The translations under genes were made by a program, and so were the position numbers. From Lachnospiraceae bacterium UBA1766 (GTDB lineage Bacteria; Bacillota; Clostridia; Lachnospirales; Lachnospiraceae), in assembly GCA_002314715.1 (NCBI GenBank), contig DCGY01000065.1:1-11947 (forward strand): a stretch of 11,947 nucleotides of DNA. Reading direction: 5' to 3'. Below the pieces are notes generated by a model. It did no database searches. It saw only the letters and a list, made by a program, of their open reading frames with translations, and was not told where the DNA came from. Positions 1-5,556 of this stretch are shown piece by piece. The number at the start of each line of letters is the position of its first letter. Positions within the stretch are counted from its first letter, which is position 1.

Positions 1-150
1 GATCTTCGTCCTGCAGGAATCATCAAGATGCTTGACCTTCGTCGCCCGATTTACAAGCCTACCTCCAGCTATGGTCACTTCGGCCGTAATGATTTGAACC
101 TTCCATGGGAGCAGACCGATAAAGCTGAGACCTTGAAGAAGTACTTATAA
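1..150 (+). CDS. metK: S-adenosylmethionine synthetase, C-terminal 49 residues (partial)
   Basis: The window opens inside this gene. Frame 1 reads DLRPAGIIKMLDLRRPIY, then SYGHFGRNDL and LPWE, and ends KKYL with a TAA stop at 148-150. This is the highly conserved C-terminus of MetK, the cytosolic enzyme that makes S-adenosylmethionine from methionine and ATP. The N-terminal part lies outside the window. It is a housekeeping gene and marks the left border of the accessory block. That the neighbouring maturase consumes SAM is probably coincidence, because MetK is essential everywhere. Identification is from family recall of the conserved tail and is confident. Confidence 0.96.
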   Translation, partial: DLRPAGIIKMLDLRRPIYKPTSSYGHFGRNDLNLPWEQTDKAETLKKYL

Positions 151-154
151 ATAA

Positions 155-559
155 ATGAGCTGGATGATTCTGATTTTAAATGCGATAGGTATTCTGCTCG
201 GATTTCTGGGAAACAGCACTGTCTCCGGTATTTTTATGGGACTTTCTGTTTTGTTCCTGATTCCGGTGGTAGAAAAGATTTTTTGGCAATATTTCATGGA
301 GCCTTTTGTCGATACATTGGATGTTCTGTCTGACACAATGAATCGATTGGCCAGTGTGATTATCGCTACCTTAATTGTGGTTTGTTTTTATATGGTATTA
401 TTTGTGAAGGGCGGAAAGTATTATGCATTCGCAGTGGTTCTGTTGGGCATGATTTATCTTTCGGGTAAATACCTGAAAGATAAGAAGGATGTATCTGTTT
501 GGCCGGTGATAATTTGCCTGGTTGAACTATTACTTTCCTTAGTCTTTCTAATGGTTTGA
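155..559 (+). CDS. Small multi-pass membrane protein of unknown function
   Basis: A 134-aa protein made almost entirely of hydrophobic stretches. I see likely membrane segments near residues 4-19, 24-44, 65-85, 88-104 and 114-133, so four or five spans. A polar loop (about 45-62) contains EPFVDTLDVLSDTMNRL, and a short Lys/Asp-rich loop lies near 105-112. It starts four bases after the metK stop and may be read as a metK downstream cistron, but no good Shine-Dalgarno sequence precedes ATG 155; a second in-frame ATG at 164 is no better placed. A strong terminator follows at 587-617. I recognise no family. The long open frame, the hydrophobic pattern and the terminator support a real gene; the exact start is uncertain. 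Confidence 0.72.
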   Translation: MSWMILILNAIGILLGFLGNSTVSGIFMGLSVLFLIPVVEKIFWQYFMEPFVDTLDVLSDTMNRLASVIIATLIVVCFYMVLFVKGGKYYAFAVVLLGMIYLSGKYLKDKKDVSVWPVIICLVELLLSLVFLMV

Positions 560-586
560 TTTTTCCAATTTAGAAATTCGATGTAC

Positions 587-617
587 AAAAAGACGATAGA
601 CTCTATCGTCTTTTTTT
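587..617 (+). terminator. Rho-independent terminator after the membrane protein gene
   Basis: A perfect stem pairs AAAAAGACGATAG (587-599) with CTATCGTCTTTTT (603-615) around a 3-base loop, and a T run extends to 617. The A run on the 5' side makes it usable from either strand. It separates metK and its follower from the peptide operon promoter at 700-728. Confidence 0.88.
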
Positions 618-621
618 CTGC

Positions 622-651
622 GCAAAAAACAGAATTTGTTCTGCATTTTGC
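622..651. other. Imperfect 30-bp dyad upstream of the LytTR repeats
   Basis: GCAAAA (622-627) and CAGAA (630-634) pair with TTCTG (639-643) and TTTTGC (646-651), with a 2x2 mismatch between the two stem parts and a TTTG loop. It has no T run of its own and sits 8 bp before the direct repeats at 660-690. It could be an operator for another regulator, or simply trailing structure after the terminator. Function is not known. Confidence 0.35.
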
Positions 652-659
652 AGGAATTG

Positions 660-690
660 TGTTGTTCATCAGAAATAAATGTCGTTCGTC
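660..690 (+). promoter_or_regulatory. Tandem direct repeats, probable LytTR regulator binding site (precursor operon)
   Basis: TGTTGTTCATC (660-670) and TGTCGTTCGTC (680-690) differ at two of 11 positions and start exactly 20 bp apart. LytTR regulators of the AgrA/ComE/PlnC type bind pairs of short direct repeats about two helical turns apart, just upstream of the -35 box. The same motif with the same spacing recurs at 10859-10889 beside the kinase gene. The second repeat ends 9 bp before the -35 at 700. Binding by the regulator encoded at 8833-9549 is inferred from this architecture and from proximity. Confidence 0.78.
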
Positions 691-699
691 CGAGAGAGT

Positions 700-728
700 T
701 TGTTTTTGGGAAGAAAGGCATATATGAT
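700..728 (+). promoter_or_regulatory. Sigma-A-type promoter of the precursor operon
   Basis: The -35 is TTGTTT (700-705), the spacer is 17 bp, and the -10 is TATGAT (723-728). The -35 matches the consensus at only three of six positions, which fits a promoter that needs an activator. Position and -10 match the second cassette at 10899-10927 base for base in spacing. Transcription would start near 735, giving a leader RNA of about 165 nt before the precursor ATG. Confidence 0.72.
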
Positions 729-781
729 GTAATAGTAAAAGCACTCCTTAATAGAATACATTAACTCTGTTTTGTGATGGT

Positions 782-868
782 CTTGAAATTCCGTGTTAGA
801 AAGTATTGGAAAAGGAGATGGACAGAAAGGAATCTTGAAACTTCGTATATAAAGGCCTTGAGATTTCG
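782..868 (+). repeat. Three imperfect 12-nt direct repeats in the precursor mRNA leader
   Basis: CTTGAAATTCCG (782-793), CTTGAAACTTCG (834-845) and CTTGAGATTTCG (857-868) each match one another at 10 of 12 positions; the consensus is CTTGARAYTYCG. Spacings are 52 and 23 nt, so they are not helically phased. They lie downstream of the predicted transcription start, in the untranslated leader. They may be chance, or a site for an RNA- or DNA-binding factor. Confidence 0.4.
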
Positions 869-884
869 AGATATTATTTTTAAG

Positions 885-892
885 AAGGGAGG
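885..892 (+). promoter_or_regulatory. Strong ribosome binding site that fixes the precursor start
   Basis: AAGGGAGG sits seven bases before ATG 900, near-ideal Shine-Dalgarno spacing. The frame stays open upstream to GTG 774/ATG 777, but those codons lack any purine-rich site, so ATG 900 is preferred. Read in frame, this same sequence would give a Lys-Lys-Gly-Gly stretch that mimics a double-glycine leader cleavage site. Confidence 0.85.
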
Positions 893-899
893 AAATGTT

Positions 900-1061
900 A
901 TGGCAGGCGCTGTTTGTGCGGGAACTTGTGGTATGTTAGGGTTATCCGGCTGTGTAGTTGGTTGCTTGGCTGTAGTAGGAACTACTTCTGCTCCGGCAGG
1001 AATTGGTTGTGTTGCAGCTGCGGCAGTTGGTGCAACTTCATCAGCTATTATTACGTCATAA
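900..1061 (+). CDS. Cys-rich, uncharged RiPP precursor (sactipeptide-like)
   Basis: A 53-aa peptide starting MAGAVCAGTCGMLG and ending GATSSAIITS. Cysteines are at 6, 10, 18, 22 and 37, forming two CxxxC pairs in the N-terminal half. The C-terminal half is rich in Ala, Ser, Thr, Val and Gly. There is no charged, aromatic, Asn or Gln residue; only ten amino acid types occur. Known hairpin sactipeptides (thuricin CD, thurincin H) use N-terminal cysteines as donors and C-terminal residues as thioether acceptors, and this layout fits. The next gene is a radical SAM/SPASM maturase. A leader before the first Cys would be only five residues, shorter even than the subtilosin A leader (about eight). 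Start chosen from the RBS at 885-892; a longer in-frame form from 774/777 is possible but lacks an RBS. The likely role is an exported antimicrobial or signalling peptide. Modification type is inferred; epimerisation is an alternative. Confidence 0.82.
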   Translation: MAGAVCAGTCGMLGLSGCVVGCLAVVGTTSAPAGIGCVAAAAVGATSSAIITS

Positions 1062-1076
1062 TTACCAAAAAGACAA

Positions 1077-1118
1077 TTCCCGGAGTTTATTTTTTGAATA
1101 AATTCCGGGAACCTTTTT
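1077..1118 (+). terminator. Leaky terminator/processing hairpin between precursor and maturase
   Basis: A 15-bp stem pairs TTCCCGGAGTTTATT (1077-1091) with AATAAATTCCGGGAA (1097-1111), with one G-T wobble and a 5-base loop. Two C residues and then TTTTT (1114-1118) follow. The interrupted, short T run suggests partial read-through, which would give many precursor mRNAs per maturase mRNA. This is a common arrangement in RiPP operons. It could also protect the 3' end after RNA cleavage. Confidence 0.75.
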
Positions 1119-1168
1119 ACATGGGTAAATTGGTTATGGGCAATAGAATTGAATAAGAGGATTTGTTA

Positions 1169-2665
1169 ATGAGCTTAAAAATATTGGAATTTGAAACACA
1201 ACATAATAAATATATATATGACGGCGTTACAGGGAGCGTTATGGCTGTAGATGATATACTGCTTGATTGTATACGTGGTTTTGATTGTAAGTGTGAAGAG
1301 GAATTAATTCAAGAACTCCAAATGAAATATAGTGATGAAGTAAAAATAAAGGCAGCTATTGCATTTGTAAAAAAATATAATAAAAAGGCCTTTTATATAA
1401 ATGAGGAAATTGAAAAGAAAAAGTGGTTGGATGCATTAGAGGTTAATGAAGATACCATTCGAGAACTTATGAAAATAGGGTTCACGCAACAGATAATATT
1501 AAATGTAACAGAAGACTGTAATATGAGGTGTAAGTATTGCTTTCTGTCAGAAACATATCATTATACTCGAAATAGAACTACAAATATGATGAGTGTGGAA
1601 ACCGCAAAAAAAGCACTTGATTTATATTTTGAATTAATGAGAAATTATAGTGAGATTAATCCTGGGAAGAAATGTGCTATTACTTTTTATGGAGGAGAAC
1701 CTCTTTTAAATTTTGATGTTATAAAATGGTCAATCGAATATACAAAAGAAAATGCTCCAATAGGGTTTATGTTTAACATTACTACAAATGGATTGTTGCT
1801 ATCCGGGGATATAGCAGACTACTTGGTGAGTAACAATACGGCTATAACAGTAAGCCTGGACGGTTCAATGGAAGAACATGATAGAAATCGTGTTTCTGCG
1901 GGAAATACAGGTACTTTTCAAACTGTAATGAATAACCTCAAGAAATTTGTTGAAAAATATCCGGATTATAGAAAAATTAATTTGTCCTGCGTTTATGATT
2001 ATCATACGGATTTGATAAGAAATGATGCGTTCTTTTATGAGAACAAGGACTGGTTACCATACGTTGGAAATGTGTCCTTGGTATCGACGAATGGAACAAA
2101 TTATTACAATCAGTTTACAAATGAAGACATAATAAAATATACAGAGAGATTTTTATCATTTCGATTAGATTACGTTACAAGTAAAATGCAGAACAAAAAA
2201 ATGACAACCTATAAAGATATATTTTTTACACTGCAACTAATGCCTGCAATATTAAAATATGGTTTGGATGATAAAAAACTTCCGATTGTTCCTTTTACCG
2301 GTGCATGTTTCCCTGGAATGAAATTTTCTGTAAGGACAGATGGGAAGCTTGATGTTTGCGAAAAGATTGAGGGTACCAGACCAATCGGGGATGTTGATTC
2401 GGGGATAAATTATACGGAAATTGTTCGGCTGGTAAAAGATTATAATAGAAACGTTGCTTCAAAATGTGTGTGTTGCCCATTTAATAAGCAATGTTCTATG
2501 TGCTACGCTTATTCGATACAAAATGGTGAATTTTGTTCCCCGAATTGTGATGCATTAATACAAAATTTTAAAACGAATCTAATGATGGAATATACCATTC
2601 TTGAAGGTAATCCTCATGCGAAAGACAATTTTACATACAAAGAAGAATGGATTTTAAATTCATAA
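1169..2665 (+). CDS. Radical SAM/SPASM peptide maturase
   Basis: A 498-aa cytosolic enzyme predicted to modify the precursor by radical chemistry. Residues 1-90 form an N-terminal region with YIYDGVTGSVMAVDD (15-29), resembling the PqqD-like/RRE-type domain that binds precursor peptides. The radical SAM core carries CNMRCKYC, with C117, C121 and C124 as ligands of the SAM-binding 4Fe-4S cluster, followed by YGGEPLL (174-180). The SPASM region has C380 and C397, then C433, C436, C442 and C445 (CX2CX5CX2C), with extra cysteines at 435, 456 and 460; it should hold two auxiliary Fe-S clusters. This architecture is that of sactisynthases (AlbA, ThnB, TrnC/D) and of clostridial Cys-rich-peptide maturases. 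ATG 1169 was chosen because AGAGG (1156-1160) lies eight bases upstream; TTG 1163 is too close to it. It lies 107 bp after the precursor and is visibly more AT-rich than the flanking genes. Confidence 0.92.
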   Translation: MSLKILEFETQHNKYIYDGVTGSVMAVDDILLDCIRGFDCKCEEELIQELQMKYSDEVKIKAAIAFVKKYNKKAFYINEEIEKKKWLDALEVNEDTIRELMKIGFTQQIILNVTEDCNMRCKYCFLSETYHYTRNRTTNMMSVETAKKALDLYFELMRNYSEINPGKKCAITFYGGEPLLNFDVIKWSIEYTKENAPIGFMFNITTNGLLLSGDIADYLVSNNTAITVSLDGSMEEHDRNRVSAGNTGTFQTVMNNLKKFVEKYPDYRKINLSCVYDYHTDLIRNDAFFYENKDWLPYVGNVSLVSTNGTNYYNQFTNEDIIKYTERFLSFRLDYVTSKMQNKKMTTYKDIFFTLQLMPAILKYGLDDKKLPIVPFTGACFPGMKFSVRTDGKLDVCEKIEGTRPIGDVDSGINYTEIVRLVKDYNRNVASKCVCCPFNKQCSMCYAYSIQNGEFCSPNCDALIQNFKTNLMMEYTILEGNPHAKDNFTYKEEWILNS

Positions 2666-2676
2666 CGGAGAGAAAA

Positions 2677-3882
2677 ATGGGATTCTATAGATTGTTACCA
2701 ACAGCACATATTGTTTATGATCAAAAAGGGGCAAGTGTAATTGATACACTTACTTTTCAAAAAATAAACTATTCTTATGATGATAGTATTTTGTTGAAAG
2801 AACTTCTGGAAAACGAATCGGATGATTTGGGCAATTTAGAAAAGGAAAAGAGGTTATTGCTTGAACACCTAATGTCAGAAGGTTATTGTTACTATTACGA
2901 TAAACCTGCATTTAATGATATTCATAAAGATAAAAATGCAGTTGAAATTAGAGGATTAATGGAAGAAATACCCCATTTTTCAGAAATTTTTTTTGAAATA
3001 GGCGCAAATGGTAATAAAGAAGAAAGCGATATAAAGGAGTATATTTGCGGGTGTCATGCTTGCAAAGAATGGCCTCATAAAAATAGAATAAATAATAAAA
3101 CAATTGATTTTGATAGTATCATTTCCAGAATTGTGAAATTATGGGTGGATAAACTAGTTTTGACAGGAAGTAACCCGTTGGCTCATTCGAAAATGATTGC
3201 AAATTATGTGGATAAAATAAGGAAGTATAGAGAAGATTTGTGTATAGAGATTATTTCGCCGATTATACCAATTGAACGGGAAATGCTGGAATATTTGAGC
3301 TCTCAGAATGTTAATCTGGGAATTGTTGTGAAGGATTCTGATTTGATTGAAGGGAACTTGGTGGAAAAGTTTTGTTTACAAATCAAACAGGCAGGAATTA
3401 ATCAAGATATATACTACAACGGAGAAAATTTAAATAATGATTTATTTGATAAGCTGATATCATTAGGTATAGCTGTAAATGTAAATAGAAATATGTTAAA
3501 TGATAAAAAGACATATAAAAACAGGATTGAAGAGGGCAATAAGGATTACTGGACGAATCAAAGCTTTCACCATTGTCTGAAGAATAAAATGGCGATAACA
3601 AAGGAAGGGTTTGTACGTCCTTGCCCCATGATTAATGACGATTTATGGGATTTGGGGAAACAAACGGTAGACCAACTTTTTCAAGAACAAAAATTGGATG
3701 ATTATTGGCGATTGACGAAACGTGAAATTCAGGGATGTTCGGATTGTAGGAACCGATATTTCTGCACGGATTGTGCTTTGGCCGAATTGATGGTAAAAGA
3801 CGGAATACTAAAGCATGAAGTATTGTGTCGCAATGATGATGCGAATAATACAATTTTATCCGACGGGAGAGTTGAATGTTAA
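2677..3882 (+). CDS. Degenerate radical SAM (pseudo-rSAM)/SPASM partner protein
   Basis: A 401-aa protein. Residues 11-30 (HIVYDQKGASVIDTLTFQKI) resemble the PqqD/RRE-like start of the maturase. Where a radical SAM enzyme has CX3CX2C it has CGCHAC (C124, C126, C129), so the spacing is CX1CX2C. The usual GGEP motif appears as GSNP (164-167). The SPASM half looks intact: C300 and C316, then CSDCRNRYFCTDC (354-366, CX2CX5CX2C) and C384. The core has probably lost normal SAM cleavage while keeping auxiliary clusters, so a scaffold or electron-transfer role beside the maturase is likely. Pseudo-rSAM/SPASM partners are known in some other RiPP systems. ATG 2677 is preferred because GGAG (2667-2670) lies six bases upstream and follows the maturase stop directly; ATG 2647, inside the maturase gene, has only a weak AAGAA. 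It overlaps the ATPase gene by seven bases. Confidence 0.8.
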   Translation: MGFYRLLPTAHIVYDQKGASVIDTLTFQKINYSYDDSILLKELLENESDDLGNLEKEKRLLLEHLMSEGYCYYYDKPAFNDIHKDKNAVEIRGLMEEIPHFSEIFFEIGANGNKEESDIKEYICGCHACKEWPHKNRINNKTIDFDSIISRIVKLWVDKLVLTGSNPLAHSKMIANYVDKIRKYREDLCIEIISPIIPIEREMLEYLSSQNVNLGIVVKDSDLIEGNLVEKFCLQIKQAGINQDIYYNGENLNNDLFDKLISLGIAVNVNRNMLNDKKTYKNRIEEGNKDYWTNQSFHHCLKNKMAITKEGFVRPCPMINDDLWDLGKQTVDQLFQEQKLDDYWRLTKREIQGCSDCRNRYFCTDCALAELMVKDGILKHEVLCRNDDANNTILSDGRVEC

Positions 3883-4760
3883 AAGCGATTAATATCAGTA
3901 AGAAATACAAGAATAATAAAGAAGCTCTTTCAAAAGTTTCATTTGAATTGCATGCAAATGAGATTGTTGCGATTGTGGGACCGAATGGTGCTGGAAAATC
4001 AACATTATTAAGAATTGCGGCTGGAATCAATTCTTCTTCAGAAGGTGGAGTTGTACGAGAGGAAGGGATCAGATTAGGTGCTGTTTTTGATGGAAATGGT
4101 TTGTATTCACAATTGACAGCATATGAAAATTTGAGTTTCTTCTACAGATTAAATAAGAACAATCTGCTAGAGAAAGAAGTGGAAAAAATTGATGGATTGT
4201 TAATGAATATGGAATTGTCCGAGGTGAAAAATCAAAAGGTTAAAGAATTTTCAAAAGGCATGGCTAGAAAATTGGCAATTGCACGAGCGCTTCTGACCAA
4301 TCCGGATATTTTACTGATGGATGAGCCATTTGATGGATTAGATATTGCAAGCCATGCTTTTTTAGTATCCTTCCTAAGAAACTGGGTAAAAGAAAAAAAA
4401 CACGCTGTCATTTTTACCTCGCATAATATGTCCGATGTAGAATTATTATGCGATAGAGTACTAATGTTAAAAAAAGGCCAGCTATTAAATAATTTATCTA
4501 TGTTTGATCTGAATAACAAGGTAACGAGCCAATATAAAATTACTGTTGAGGAAAATGTTGGGGATTGGCGTTTGCTGTTAGGAAATCAGACATATTTTAA
4601 TCAAGTGGGAGAGAAGACTATTATTTTGGAAAACGGATTAAAGGATGCTAATCAAATACTGGAAATCCTTGTGAATCGTAAGCTGACGATTTGCGAATTT
4701 ATGCCGGTATATAAATCGATGGAAGATATATACCTTTCTGAAGTAGGAGGTGCAGAATGA
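3876..4760 (+). CDS. ABC transporter ATP-binding protein (peptide export or immunity)
   Basis: A 294-aa nucleotide-binding subunit. The Walker A is GPNGAGKS (35-42), the signature region FSKGMARKLAIARALL (125-140, with SKGMA in place of LSGGQ), Walker B is ILLMDEPFDGLD (145-156) and the switch His is H183 in TSH. The Q-loop region reads LGAVFDGNGLYSQL with no obvious Gln at the usual place, as in many CcmA/BcrA-type subunits. Residues from about 210 are an extra C-terminal domain. The start codon overlaps the end of the pseudo-rSAM gene (ATGTTAA) and the stop overlaps the permease start (ATGA), so the three genes are translationally coupled. It probably powers the permease encoded at 4757-5461. 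There is no C39 peptidase domain, which fits a precursor with almost no leader. Export versus self-protection cannot be decided. Confidence 0.92.
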   Translation: MLKAINISKKYKNNKEALSKVSFELHANEIVAIVGPNGAGKSTLLRIAAGINSSSEGGVVREEGIRLGAVFDGNGLYSQLTAYENLSFFYRLNKNNLLEKEVEKIDGLLMNMELSEVKNQKVKEFSKGMARKLAIARALLTNPDILLMDEPFDGLDIASHAFLVSFLRNWVKEKKHAVIFTSHNMSDVELLCDRVLMLKKGQLLNNLSMFDLNNKVTSQYKITVEENVGDWRLLLGNQTYFNQVGEKTIILENGLKDANQILEILVNRKLTICEFMPVYKSMEDIYLSEVGGAE

Positions 4761-5461
4761 AAAATATGATAAAAAAAGAATTGTTGCTGATGGTTCGTGC
4801 TTCCAAGTGGATTCTTTTATTATGGTGTATTTTCCAGGTTTTTGCTCCTATATTGTTTTTGAAAGAGGCTGCAAGTATTATTGTTGATCAGTCTCTTTTG
4901 AACCATCTGTTTGTTGGTATGATAGTATTTTATCCGTTAATGACAATTCCTATCGTTAGTGTTCTTGTTTTTACCGGTGGTGTGAATGAAGAAAGAAAGC
5001 AAGGGATAATCATGGTGCTTTTGGCAAATGGGGTAAGTCAGACGCAGATATGGAGAAGTAAATTAGCGAATGCATTTATTGTAGCAGAGCTAGTTAGCTT
5101 GATGGCGGAGGGAGTTACGCTGCTGTCTTTGCGCGTGATAAATAGTTTTTGGTTGGTTTTTCGCGCGAAAGAATTGTTCTTTTTACTTGCTTTTGTGCCT
5201 TTTGTGGCGGTAGTTATTTCGGGTATCTTATGTTTCATTTTATGGGGATTTCAGCATGGCCAGCTTTTTGCGACGATGGTTCCCTATTTACTGTTTTTTG
5301 GGTGTTGTTTTATGTCGTTGTTTAAGTATGATATTATAAATGAACTCAGTGGTTTGGCTTGTGCCGTTATTATTGCTGTTGGAATTATTCTTTTGGTTAT
5401 TTTGGACCGATTGATTGGTTTGTTTCATAATGAATATATTGTGAATTTGGGCAGAATGTAG
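4757..5461 (+). CDS. ABC-2 type permease, partner of the upstream ATPase
   Basis: A 234-aa membrane protein with about six hydrophobic spans (near 16-36, 50-74, 100-128, 140-164, 172-188 and 195-216). After the second span comes GGVNEERKQGIIMVLLANG, the cytoplasmic coupling segment typical of ABC-2 permeases. It overlaps the ATPase gene by four bases (ATGA), so the two form a transporter, probably with two copies of each subunit. As the last gene before a strong terminator it completes the peptide operon. Likely roles are export of the modified peptide or immunity to it. The family is assigned from topology and the coupling motif; the substrate is inferred from context. Confidence 0.85.
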   Translation: MKNMIKKELLLMVRASKWILLLWCIFQVFAPILFLKEAASIIVDQSLLNHLFVGMIVFYPLMTIPIVSVLVFTGGVNEERKQGIIMVLLANGVSQTQIWRSKLANAFIVAELVSLMAEGVTLLSLRVINSFWLVFRAKELFFLLAFVPFVAVVISGILCFILWGFQHGQLFATMVPYLLFFGCCFMSLFKYDIINELSGLACAVIIAVGIILLVILDRLIGLFHNEYIVNLGRM

Positions 5462-5502
5462 AAAATGACTGGCTATGATGATTGGAAAATATGTGAGAGT
5501 GC

Positions 5503-5539
5503 CTGCGGGATGGATTTAAGCCATCCCGTAGATTTTTTT
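5503..5539 (+). terminator. Rho-independent terminator ending the peptide operon
   Basis: CTGCGGGATGG (5503-5513) pairs with CCATCCCGTAG (5521-5531), with one G-T wobble and a 7-base loop, and seven T residues follow (5533-5539). It ends only 17 bp before the next start codon, so the FtsX-permease gene would need read-through or a promoter inside the 3' end of the previous gene; a weak candidate is TTGATT (5411-5416) with an 18-bp spacer and TATATT (5435-5440). Confidence 0.88.
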
Positions 5540-5556
5540 GAAACCCAGAGGTATCT

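Noticed and set aside
884..902. A Lys-Lys-Gly-Gly stretch just before MAGAV, resembling a double-glycine leader cleavage site.
   Set aside because: The two Gly codons are the Shine-Dalgarno sequence of ATG 900, and no C39 peptidase transporter is present.
914..1156. An 80-codon Cys-rich frame overlapping the precursor in another register.
   Set aside because: It is the +1-shifted shadow of the precursor's Gly/Cys codons, has no RBS and runs through the terminator hairpin.
5411..5440. A promoter-like TTGATT/18 bp/TATATT inside the end of the ABC-2 permease gene.
   Set aside because: Weak boxes, inside a coding region and followed by a terminator; mentioned only as a possible source for the FtsX operon.
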